DNA of 16,181 nt from CAYMUC01 sp964471865. Lineage in GTDB: Bacteria; Actinomycetota; Acidimicrobiia; Acidimicrobiales; Ilumatobacteraceae. The position numbers and the translations under genes are program-made. Position 1 is the stretch's first letter. Each line of letters opens with the position of its first letter. This document shows, one piece after another, positions 6,942 to 12,824 of this stretch. Below the pieces are notes generated by a model. The model was not told where the DNA came from. It did no database searches and saw only the letters and a list, made by a program, of their open reading frames with translations. Where the stretch lies: the NCBI GenBank assembly GCA_964471865.1, contig CAYYHU010000040.1, forward strand, positions 1 to 16,181, given 5' to 3'.

Positions 6942-7222
6942 TTACTTCTTCTTTGCGGCCGGCTTCTTCGCCGCAGCCTTCTTCGCGGCCGGCTTCTTCG
7001 CCGCAGCCTTCTTCGCGGCCGGCTTCTTCGCCGCAGCCTTCTTNNNNNNNNNNNNNNNNNNNNNNNNNNNNNNNNNNNNNNNNNNNNNNNNNNNNNNNNN
7101 NNNNNNNNNNNNNNNNNNNNNNNNNNNNNNNNNNNNNNNNNNNCCTTCTTCGCGGCCGGCTTCTTCGCCGCAGCCTTCTTCGCGGCCGGCTTCTTCGCGG
7201 CCGGCTTCTTCGTGGCAGCCAT
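6942..7222 (-). CDS. Lysine/alanine/proline-rich histone-H1-like protein, interrupted by an assembly gap
   Basis: The protein starts MAATKKPAAKKPAAKK and consists of 10-residue KKPAAKKAAA units up to its end KKPAAKKK. Such tails bind DNA electrostatically and form the C-terminal half of mycobacterial HupB; free-standing versions occur as bacterial H1-like proteins. Here it is a separate gene, 26 nt after HU and in a different frame, with its own strong ribosome site (AGGAGG, 8 nt before the ATG). The start is secure, and so is the TAA at 6942-6944. The 100 N inside the repeat are a placeholder: the two readable parts have 79 and 102 nt, so the true insert must be 2 mod 3. If the flanks simply overlap by their shared 7 nt, the protein would be 57 aa; otherwise it is longer by whole 10-residue units. 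Confidence 0.82.
6961..7187. repeat. 30-bp in-frame tandem repeat array
   Basis: A 30-bp unit is repeated exactly at 6961-6990 and 6991-7020, starts again at 7021-7043, and reappears after the gap as a partial copy (7144-7157) and a full copy (7158-7187). Shorter degenerate pieces continue towards the gene start. Each unit encodes KKPAAKKAAA on the minus strand. The identical copies at nucleotide level point to recent expansion or homogenisation and explain why assembly failed here. Confidence 0.93.
7044..7143. other. Assembly gap (100 N) inside the repeat
   Basis: Exactly 100 N, the usual placeholder for unknown gap length. The left flank ends and the right flank begins with the same CCTTCTT, at compatible positions of the repeat unit. 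The real missing length should therefore be -7 (an overlap) or 23, 53, 83 and so on if all units are 30 bp. Confidence 0.98.
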
Positions 7223-7248
7223 GACTGGACCCTCCTGGTGTACCGCGG

Positions 7249-7530
7249 TCAGCGGTTGGGGTTGAGATCGGACTTCAGTTTGGAACTGGCGCTGAACTTC
7301 AACGCCCGCGAGGCCTTCACCTGGACGGCCTCACCGGTCTGGGGATTGCGGCCAGTACGGGCGGCGCGCTCGCTGATGGAGAATGAGCCGAAACCGGGCC
7401 AGGTGACCTTGTCGCCTGACTTGGCCGAGCTGACCACCTGATCGAGGAACGCATTGATCACTTCTTCGGCCTTGGCCTTGCTCACGTCGGCACTCGCAGC
7501 GACTGCTGCGACGAGGTCTGCCTTGTTCAT
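7249..7530 (-). CDS. hup: HU-type nucleoid-associated DNA-binding protein
   Basis: HU binds and bends DNA without strong sequence preference and shapes the nucleoid. The 93-aa protein has the standard layout: helical dimerisation part MNKADLVAAVAASADVSKAKAEEVINAF (residues 1-28), then VTWPGFGSFSISERAAR, and the DNA-contacting arm RTGRNPQTGE (about residues 59-68), ending KFSASSKLKSDLNPNR. It lacks the basic C-terminal tail found in mycobacterial HupB; a separate tail-like gene follows after 26 nt. The ATG at 7530 is fixed by the family start and by AGAAGGAGA upstream. The open frame upstream of the ATG has no HU similarity. A long AT-rich promoter region lies upstream. Confidence 0.96.
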   Translation of the reverse strand: MNKADLVAAVAASADVSKAKAEEVINAFLDQVVSSAKSGDKVTWPGFGSFSISERAARTGRNPQTGEAVQVKASRALKFSASSKLKSDLNPNR

Positions 7531-7612
7531 GTTGATCGATCTCCTTCTGTTCGCGCACTCAGCGCCGCCGCGTATCAGACCTGCTCTGAGCCAATAACGC
7601 AAGCACCTTATT

Positions 7613-7628
7613 ATTTGCATCTGCAAAT
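7613..7628. promoter_or_regulatory. Exact AT-rich palindrome upstream of HU
   Basis: ATTTGCA, TC, TGCAAAT: two perfect 7-nt arms with a 2-nt centre, in an AT-rich island inside a GC-rich genome, 83-98 nt before the HU ATG. The size and symmetry suit a dimeric regulator or a nucleoid protein acting on HU expression. The regulator is unknown. Confidence 0.45.
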
Positions 7629-7994
7629 GTAATTCTGAATCATGGCTCGCTGGAGCCCTCGATGACGTGCTCGGAGTCTCGAACCCACGACTTCGACACG
7701 TCCATCGAGCCCAACGGCGCCCCCGGTTTGCCCAAAGTCGAGACCCACACCGATACCAGTCCCCATCCTCACCCCGGTGGAGCGACGGCCCTGCCGGCAT
7801 CACAACGATCGGGCTCCGGGGCCTCGACACCCGATCACAACCCCCTGATCACTGAGATGTCACGGTGCCGACACACCCCCGTCATCGTGGGACTTCGATC
7901 CGTTTCGATATCCACCCGCGACGTTTCGGCATGCGCTAGGAACAGGTGTGCTGTGGCGCTGCGACACCCGAGCACTCGAACAGTTGGCCGGCCT

Positions 7995-8010
7995 GGCCGC
8001 CTGTGCGGCC
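7995..8010 (+). other. GC stem-loop in the leader of the PIN-PhoH gene
   Basis: GGCCGC, CTGT, GCGGCC: a perfect 6-bp stem with a 4-nt loop, 46 nt before the GTG of the PIN-PhoH gene. There is no T-tract. It could be a leader structure or chance in GC-rich DNA. Confidence 0.3.
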
Positions 8011-8056
8011 GTTGTCGTCCCCAGCATGCCGACGTGTCTCGAGATCGGAGTCTCCT

Positions 8057-9370
8057 GTGACCGCACCCGAAGTCCGTCCCCGCTCGTTCGTCTTGGACAC
8101 GAGTGTGTTGTTGTCGGACCCCCGAGCCATCGAACACTTCGATGAGCACCATGTGATCATTCCTCTCGTGGTGCTCAAAGAGCTCGAGGCCAAGCGCCAT
8201 GACCCGGTGCTGGGACCGAATGCTCGAGCCGCGCTGCGGTACCTCGAGGAGCTCCGCACCCGCCCCGATGCCGATCTGCGCGCCGGAGTCGCCATCAACG
8301 ACATGGGCGGCACCGTGCGGATCGAGATCAATCATGTCGACACGAGCCATCTCCCCGACGCGGTCCGCCTGGATCCCTCGAATGACACGCGGATCTTGAG
8401 CGTCGCTGATGCGCTGCGCCGAGAAGGCCTCGACACCACGGTGGTGTCCAAAGATCTCCCCCTGAGACTCCTGGCTCATGGTGCCCTGGGCATCCCGGCC
8501 GAGGAGTATCGACGCGAGCAGGTCATCGACAGCGGATACACCGGGATGATCGAGGCCGATGTGGACCAACCGTGCCTAGACACCCTCTTTCGAGACGGAG
8601 TGGTGGAATCTCTCGGTCTCGACGTCGTTGCTAATACCGGGGTGATCGCGATGTCACCGTCGGCATCCGCGCTCGGTCGAGTGGATGCCGACAAGAACCT
8701 GAACCTCGTTCGCGGCGACCTCGAAGCCTTCGGTATTCGGGGACGCTCAGCTGAACAACGCATTGCGCTCGCCCACCTTCTCGATCCCGAGATCGGCGTG
8801 GTGTCCCTGGGCGGGGCGGCAGGCACCGGTAAGTCGGTTCTCGCCTTGGCCGCAGCCCTCGAACTCGTCCTCGAGCAACGTCAGATGAAACGCATCATCG
8901 TGTTCCGCCCGATCATGGCGGTCGGCGGTCAGGATCTCGGCTTCCTACCCGGCACCGAGGACGAAAAGATGGGTCCATGGGCGGCTGCGGTCTTTGATGC
9001 GTTGCGAGCGATCACCAGTGATCACGTCATCGATGAGATCCGCGACCGGGAACTCCTCGAGATCCTTCCGCTCACCCATATCCGAGGCCGCACTCTCACC
9101 GACAGCATCGTCATCCTCGATGAATGCCAGAACCTCGAAGTCGGATCGATCCTGACCGCGATCACTCGCCTCGGCCACAACAGTCGGATCGTTCTGTTGC
9201 ACGATGTGGCCCAGCGCGACAATCTTCGAGTCGGTCGCCACGATGGCATCGCTGCGGTGGTGGAACGCCTCAAGGGCGATCCACTCTTCGCCCATGTGAC
9301 CCTTACGCGATCGGAGCGCTCACCGATCGCGGCACTGGCGAGTCGATTGCTCGACGACGGCCGTCTCTGA
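8057..9370 (+). CDS. PIN domain plus PhoH-type ATPase (PhoH2-like)
   Basis: Proteins of this PIN-PhoH architecture couple an RNase-like PIN domain to a PhoH ATPase; characterised members are ATP-dependent RNA helicase/ribonucleases. From the GTG at 8057 it is 437 aa, typical for the family. The PIN domain (about residues 10-150) opens with FVLDTSVLLSDP and has VVLKELEAKR and NDTRILSVADAL, which carry conserved acidic residues. The PhoH domain has Walker A GGAAGTGKS near residues 252-260, then FRPIMAVGGQDLGFLPGTEDEKMGPW (split after GGQD), and Walker B SIVILDECQN near 349-358. GGAG lies 6 nt before the GTG, and family members start just before the PIN motif, so the open upstream extension is rejected. 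It stands alone, divergent from HU. No antitoxin-like gene is adjacent. Confidence 0.93.
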   Translation: MTAPEVRPRSFVLDTSVLLSDPRAIEHFDEHHVIIPLVVLKELEAKRHDPVLGPNARAALRYLEELRTRPDADLRAGVAINDMGGTVRIEINHVDTSHLPDAVRLDPSNDTRILSVADALRREGLDTTVVSKDLPLRLLAHGALGIPAEEYRREQVIDSGYTGMIEADVDQPCLDTLFRDGVVESLGLDVVANTGVIAMSPSASALGRVDADKNLNLVRGDLEAFGIRGRSAEQRIALAHLLDPEIGVVSLGGAAGTGKSVLALAAALELVLEQRQMKRIIVFRPIMAVGGQDLGFLPGTEDEKMGPWAAAVFDALRAITSDHVIDEIRDRELLEILPLTHIRGRTLTDSIVILDECQNLEVGSILTAITRLGHNSRIVLLHDVAQRDNLRVGRHDGIAAVVERLKGDPLFAHVTLTRSERSPIAALASRLLDDGRL

Positions 9371-9407
9371 CTCCGGCGCTCTCGCAACTGCCCTGTCGAC
9401 ACCGAAC

Positions 9408-9431
9408 CGAGACCGGTCGTTTCTGGTCTCG
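9408..9431 (+). terminator. Possible terminator stem-loop after PIN-PhoH
   Basis: CGAGACC and GGTCTCG form a perfect 7-bp stem around a 10-nt loop, 37 nt after the PIN-PhoH stop and upstream of the whiB promoter. No T-run follows, so the terminator call is tentative. Confidence 0.35.
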
Positions 9432-9459
9432 AGACGAGCCCGATCGCCAGCGGCCAGTT

Positions 9460-9508
9460 TTAGTGTGAAATTGCTTGCGCACTGCTGCGAACGTGATTAG
9501 TGTTAAAT
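9460..9508 (+). repeat. Near-exact 12-bp direct repeat at the whiB promoter
   Basis: TTAGTGTGAAAT (9460-9471) and TTAGTGTTAAAT (9497-9508) differ at one base and are 37 bp apart. The second copy contains the -10 box; the first ends just before the -35 box. Such a pair could be two sites for one regulator, perhaps WhiB with its sigma factor. Confidence 0.5.
9475..9503 (+). promoter_or_regulatory. Candidate whiB promoter
   Basis: TTGCGC (9475-9480), a 17-nt spacer, then TAGTGT (9498-9503). Both boxes fit actinobacterial housekeeping consensus and the spacing is ideal. Transcription would start near 9510, leaving a leader of about 26 nt with a GGAGG ribosome site. Confidence 0.55.
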
Positions 9509-9535
9509 CCACGCAAACCCCCCCGTGGAGGCACG

Positions 9536-9850
9536 ATGACGACGCTCGAGGAGTTCAAGCAGCAGCTCACCGGCGGTGAAGACTGGTTTGATCACGCCAA
9601 CTGCAAAGGGCGGACCCAGTTGTTCTTCCCTCCTCGGGCCGAGCGGCCCCAGGCCCGAGCTCGCCGCGAGGCCCAGGCCCGACTGCTGTGCACCGCTTGC
9701 GCGGTGCAGGTTTCGTGTCGCAGCTTCGCTCGCGACAACCATGAGTACGGCTACTGGGGCGGCGAAAGTGAAGAAGAGCGCCATTTGGCCGGCTACACCG
9801 TGGCGGCACCGATCGGCGTTCGGGCTCGTTCGGCAGGGCGTAGCGCCTGA
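9536..9850 (+). CDS. WhiB family iron-sulfur transcriptional regulator
   Basis: WhiB-like (Wbl) proteins are actinobacterial [4Fe-4S] regulators that contact the principal sigma factor and control division, redox or stress genes. The 104-aa protein has the four cluster cysteines at 23, 52, 55 and 61 (spacing C-x28-C-x2-C-x5-C), the preceding aspartate/tryptophan segment DWFDHANC, and the turn GYWGGESEEER (residues 72-82). The C-terminal tail has VRARSAGR, a short basic stretch as often seen for DNA contact. The start at 9536 is supported by GGAGG 6 nt upstream; the open upstream extension is rejected. Which Wbl subclass it belongs to cannot be settled by eye; the short form and GYWGG turn allow WhiB1/WhiB2-type or another class. 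Confidence 0.95.
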   Translation: MTTLEEFKQQLTGGEDWFDHANCKGRTQLFFPPRAERPQARARREAQARLLCTACAVQVSCRSFARDNHEYGYWGGESEEERHLAGYTVAAPIGVRARSAGRSA

Positions 9851-9864
9851 CATGCTGGGCGGTC

Positions 9865-10275
9865 ATGAGCCGCCACGACGACACCAGCACCTCCGGAGCA
9901 GTGGTCTCGGCGTTCATCGCTGCCATCGAGCGTAAAGACATCGATGCGGCGTGTGAACTCCTGACCGAGGACTGCGAGTACGACAACGTGCCCATGGGCA
10001 AAGTTCATGGGCGCGAAGCCGTGGCCTCGTCGCTGGGACCCTTCGTATCCATATGCGCGGGGATCGACTGGGTGGTGTACCGCCAGGTGGGCCGCGATGG
10101 CGCCGACGGCTCGGGAACCGTGATGAACGAGCGACTCGACCGCTTCGAGATGCCCCAAGGGTGGGTCGAAGTACCCGTGGCTGGAGTGTTCGAACTCGTC
10201 GACGGAAAGATCGCGTTGTGGCGGGATTACTTCGACGAGGCCACGTTCAGGTCCCAGACCGCGCCGCGGAGTTGA
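9865..10275 (+). CDS. Limonene-1,2-epoxide hydrolase family protein (SnoaL/NTF2-like fold)
   Basis: The family hydrolyses epoxides with a one-step Asp-Arg-Asp mechanism; mycobacterial EphG is a homologue acting on bulky lipid-like epoxides. The 136-aa length fits. The catalytic residues appear intact: Tyr39 and Asn41 in EYDNVPMG (water positioning), Arg90 and Asp92 in NERLDRF, and Asp121 in LWRDYFD. VPVAGVFELVDGKIALWRDYFD matches the C-terminal strand and loop of the family. The start at 9865 lies 14 nt after the whiB stop; only a weak GGGCGG precedes it, so co-transcription with whiB is plausible. The natural substrate is unknown. Confidence 0.87.
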   Translation: MSRHDDTSTSGAVVSAFIAAIERKDIDAACELLTEDCEYDNVPMGKVHGREAVASSLGPFVSICAGIDWVVYRQVGRDGADGSGTVMNERLDRFEMPQGWVEVPVAGVFELVDGKIALWRDYFDEATFRSQTAPRS

Positions 10276-10310
10276 CGCACGGACATCACCACATCGGCGC
10301 ACCCCACCAC

Positions 10311-10316
10311 TAGGGT
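10311..10316 (+). promoter_or_regulatory. Candidate -10 box of the exonuclease gene
   Basis: TAGGGT, identical to the selD box, lies 8 nt before the ATG at 10325. No Shine-Dalgarno is present, consistent with a leaderless mRNA. No clear -35 is seen. Confidence 0.42.
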
Positions 10317-10324
10317 CGCGATCA

Positions 10325-10942
10325 ATGGCAGTCCCCTCCCCGTCCCACCAGAACGAACCCCGCCGAGACGAGGTCCTGTTCGCCGTGGTCGACGTGGAGA
10401 CCTCCGGACTGAACCCCACCGATGACCACCTTCTTCAGGTCGCGGTCGTGACCGTGGATCTCGAGGGTGTGATCCATGAACGATGGTCGAGTCTGGTGCG
10501 TCCCCCACGGGGGATCTGGGGACGGGTGGGTCCCACCCATATTCACGGTCTGTCTCGATGGTCGATGTTGGGATCCCCCCGAGCGCACCAGGTACTCCCC
10601 GACATCGCTCGCCGTTTCGAGGGGCGCGTCATCGTGGCTCACAATCTCGGTTTCGATCTGGCCTTCTTGCAGGCAGCCGCCGATGCCACCGCCACGGCCC
10701 TGCCCACCACACCTGTTTTGTGCACTCTCGAATTGTCTCGGCACCTCGACCGCGGGCGTCAGTTGCGGCATCGACTCGGCGATATCTGTGAACGTTACGG
10801 GATCGCTCTGGACCGGCCCCACGATGCTCTGGCGGATGCCGAAGCGACCGCCCAGGTTCTCATCCGACTGCTCGGCGAAGCTGGAGTCGAGAACCTCGAC
10901 ACCTTGACCCAGCTGATCGCAGCTCAGTCCGCTTCGTCGTAA
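10325..10942 (+). CDS. DEDDh 3'-5' exonuclease (DnaQ/Pol III epsilon-like)
   Basis: DnaQ-like exonucleases degrade DNA or RNA from the 3' end in proofreading, repair or RNA processing. The 205-aa protein has all DEDDh residues: Asp23 and Glu25 in FAVVDVETSGL (Exo I), Asp111 in VAHNLGFDLAFL (Exo II), and His166 and Asp171 in PHDALADAEAT (Exo III). GPTHIHGL (residues 69-76) is the usual loop between Exo I and II. There is no polymerase, BRCT or UvrC-like domain, so it is a stand-alone nuclease; whether it works with DNA polymerase III cannot be told. It starts 49 nt after the LEH-like gene behind its own -10-like box. Its last 19 nt overlap the end of pafC on the other strand. Confidence 0.92.
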   Translation: MAVPSPSHQNEPRRDEVLFAVVDVETSGLNPTDDHLLQVAVVTVDLEGVIHERWSSLVRPPRGIWGRVGPTHIHGLSRWSMLGSPRAHQVLPDIARRFEGRVIVAHNLGFDLAFLQAAADATATALPTTPVLCTLELSRHLDRGRQLRHRLGDICERYGIALDRPHDALADAEATAQVLIRLLGEAGVENLDTLTQLIAAQSASS

Positions 10943-11865
10943 CGCGCCAGGATGTCTTGAGCGGTCCTCGCAGCCAGGTCCTGCCATCGAGGTGGCGACA
11001 CGACCTCGACAGAGGGCCCCAACTGCACGAGAAGCGAGGCCAACCAGTTCTCACTGGCCACCTTGACCGTCGCCTCGACCCTGCCGTCACCCAGGGACGT
11101 CACCGTGGCGTCCACGATCGTGTCGAAGAGCCAGGCCATCGACTCGTCCACCCGGACGCGAACCTCCTCGACCTCGACATCGGTGAACCACGCGGGTCGG
11201 GGACCATGGCCTCGGGGATCGAACCAGTCCGCGGTGGGTTCGAAATCCACGATCCGATCGAGGCGGAACACGCGGGGTTCATCACGAGTCCGGTCGAAGG
11301 CCCAGAGATACCACGCGCCGTGCTCGGTGAACACTTGCCGGGGTTCCACCAGCCGTTGGCTCGTTTCGCCGGTGGATTCGGCCACATACGTCATCTGCAC
11401 CACGACCCCGTCTCGCACGGTCTCGGCGGCGCGATCGGCGAAATCGGGAGCATCGAGATCCACATCGATCCCTTCGACCACCACGATCCGCGACAGTTTG
11501 TCCACCGCGGTCGCGAGCGCCCCGATGGGATCAGCCCCCGGGGTCGACTCCGCTGCTCGCGCCGCAGCGACCAGGGCGAACGCTTCGGGAGCGGTGAGAC
11601 GCAGAGGTCGGGTGAACAACCGGGGCACTCCGATCGACACCTCGTCATCATCCACGATCACATCGATCAACTCGTCGAGATACGGCGGCATCCCACACAT
11701 CGCTGCGAGTTCGAGATCGGCGACGAGTTCTGTGACCGACAATCCGAACCGCCGAGCCATCTCCGATGTCGCGACCTGTTGACGCTCCGCCAACCAGGGC
11801 AACATCACCAGCAATCGTTGGAGGCGTTCCTCGGTGGACCTCGGCCCCCGGCGAGACGACGCCAT
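10924..11865 (-). CDS. pafC: WYL domain transcriptional regulator, PafC-like
   Basis: PafC pairs with PafB as the activator of the RecA/LexA-independent DNA-damage response known from mycobacteria. From the ATG at 11865 it is 313 aa. An N-terminal helix-turn-helix (about residues 10-80: STEERLQRLLVMLPWLAERQQ, then EMARRFGLSVTELVADL) is followed by a WYL domain (about 155-225: VVQMTYVAESTGETSQRLVEP, EHGAWYLWAFDRTRDEPRVFRLDRI) and a C-terminal WCX-type region. The ATG overlaps the pafB TGA by one base (TGATG), so the two are translationally coupled. The open frame extends 11 codons further upstream inside pafB. Assignment as PafC rather than another WYL regulator rests on the tandem arrangement. 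Confidence 0.85.
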   Translation of the reverse strand: MASSRRGPRSTEERLQRLLVMLPWLAERQQVATSEMARRFGLSVTELVADLELAAMCGMPPYLDELIDVIVDDDEVSIGVPRLFTRPLRLTAPEAFALVAAARAAESTPGADPIGALATAVDKLSRIVVVEGIDVDLDAPDFADRAAETVRDGVVVQMTYVAESTGETSQRLVEPRQVFTEHGAWYLWAFDRTRDEPRVFRLDRIVDFEPTADWFDPRGHGPRPAWFTDVEVEEVRVRVDESMAWLFDTIVDATVTSLGDGRVEATVKVASENWLASLLVQLGPSVEVVSPPRWQDLAARTAQDILARYDEAD

Positions 11866-12812
11866 CAGCGGCCGCCTCGGGCGAGCGCGGAAAGCCATTC
11901 GACGATCTCGGTACGGATCTCGGGGGGAGCGATCACCTCGGCATCGGCGCCCATCGACAACAACCAGGACCGGAACGCCGGCCGATTGATACAGGGAACC
12001 TCGACGAGGACCGAGTCGCCGTCGGTGACACCTGCCGGTGACGATCCTCGGGCTTCGAGCAGGATGCGAGCCCGAGCCACGCCGACGCGCACCGTGGCGG
12101 TGGTGGGTCCGTCACCAGGGTCACCCACCGCACGGCCATCCGCGGGAAAGGCATCCGCAGCCCGAAACCCGACCGGACGTTCAAAGGATCCAGGCTCACT
12201 CGCCCGCATCGTTGCCGGGGTGATCCGGTCGAGGCGATAGGAGCGAACGTCGTCGTGGGCGGTATCTCGACCCACCACATACCAGTGCCCGTGCCGAGAC
12301 AGCAGTCCATAGGGCTCGAGCTGACGCGAACGGCCTCGATAGTCGAAATCGAGTACGCGGCGATCGGCCACGGCTTCGTAGGCCACCGGAAGATCCGAAT
12401 GGGCCGGCAGGATCGCAGCGACGCCGGAGGCCGGATCGACGGGATCGTCATGGGCGCGTTCCAACTTCCACCATGCCTCTTCGCCCCACCGGGTGCCCAG
12501 ATGCACCGTCGCCAAAGCCATCTGCACCGCCCGGCGTTCCTCGTTCGTGAGATCCACGTCGGCGAGTTCGTATTCGGAGCGATCGACCCAGTAGCCGGTC
12601 TGTCCCGCCTCGGAACCTCCGAGTACCTCCTGGCGGATCGGCACACCCTGAGATCGCAGGATCGCCTTGTCGCGTTCGAACGCCGTACGCCGGGCCTCGG
12701 CCCGGGGCGGGTACTGCTCGGTGAGTTCTTGCGCGATCTGGTCCAGCGTGAGGGGACGGCGCGTCTCCAGCAGTAACGCCAAAAGGTTGGTCACCCGCTC
12801 GAGTCGGTGCAC
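11865..12812 (-). CDS. pafB: WYL domain transcriptional regulator, PafB-like
   Basis: The first of the tandem WYL pair, 315 aa, starting with GTG at 12812. The winged helix lies at about residues 1-70 (HRLERVTNLLALLLETRRPLT, DQIAQELTEQYP, AFERDKAILRSQGVPI). The WYL domain is at about 145-200, with VLDFDYRGRSRQLEPYGLL, then GHWYVVGRDTAHDDVRSYRLDRI. A WCX-type end follows (SWLLSMGADAEVIAPPEIR). PafB/PafC sense DNA damage through a ligand bound by WYL and direct RNA polymerase to repair genes; that role is known from mycobacteria and inferred here. It lies 9 nt after pgi. In mycobacteria the pair sits by pafA and the proteasome genes; no such genes are seen here. A TAGGTT box overlaps the pgi stop codon, so it may also have its own promoter. 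Confidence 0.87.
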   Translation of the reverse strand: MHRLERVTNLLALLLETRRPLTLDQIAQELTEQYPPRAEARRTAFERDKAILRSQGVPIRQEVLGGSEAGQTGYWVDRSEYELADVDLTNEERRAVQMALATVHLGTRWGEEAWWKLERAHDDPVDPASGVAAILPAHSDLPVAYEAVADRRVLDFDYRGRSRQLEPYGLLSRHGHWYVVGRDTAHDDVRSYRLDRITPATMRASEPGSFERPVGFRAADAFPADGRAVGDPGDGPTTATVRVGVARARILLEARGSSPAGVTDGDSVLVEVPCINRPAFRSWLLSMGADAEVIAPPEIRTEIVEWLSALARGGR

Positions 12813-12818
12813 ACCCGA

Positions 12819-12824
12819 AACCTA
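12819..12824 (-). promoter_or_regulatory. Candidate -10 box of pafB made partly from the pgi stop codon
   Basis: On the minus strand TAGGTT lies 6 nt before the pafB GTG, and its TAG is the stop codon of pgi. The neighbourhood TAGGTTTCGGGTGTG closely resembles the pgi start region TAGGTTCGGGGCATG. A private leaderless promoter would let pafBC be expressed apart from pgi. Confidence 0.45.

Larger units (their letters stand above)
7531..8056. other. Divergent intergenic region between HU and PIN-PhoH
   Basis: This 526-bp stretch has no gene I can support. Towards HU it holds a strong ribosome site (complement of 7537-7545) and an AT-rich island (about 7590-7640) with an exact palindrome. A possible but poorly spaced promoter is TTGCGT (complement of 7597-7602) with TGATAC (complement of 7572-7577), 19 nt apart. 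The middle (7650-7930) shows only short open frames without family resemblance. Near PhoH there is a GC stem-loop (7995-8010) and a GGAG ribosome site (8048-8051). No tRNA or known ncRNA fold was recognised. Confidence 0.6.

Noticed and set aside
6961..7187. Regular 30-bp repeats as a possible CRISPR array
   Set aside because: Repeats are directly head to tail with no spacers and encode a lysine-rich protein; no cas genes.
7650..7740. tRNA-like stretch on the minus strand (GTGGGTTCGAGACTCC resembles a T-arm)
   Set aside because: The T-stem does not pair, and no acceptor, D-arm or anticodon stem can be drawn around it.
7640..7771. Short minus-strand open frame (about 40 codons) upstream of HU
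   Set aside because: No ribosome site, no start with support, no recognisable family; likely chance.
7946..8056. N-terminal extension of the PIN-PhoH protein from an earlier start
   Set aside because: Family members begin just before the PIN motif and a GGAG site precedes the GTG at 8057; the extension has no similarity.
8057..9370. PIN domain as the toxin of a toxin-antitoxin pair
   Set aside because: The domain is fused to a PhoH ATPase and there is no small antitoxin gene next to it.
10957..12240. Long plus-strand open frame antisense to pafB/pafC (427 codons)
   Set aside because: Mirror of two well-supported WYL genes in GC-rich DNA; its protein is arginine/histidine-rich and low in family-like motifs.
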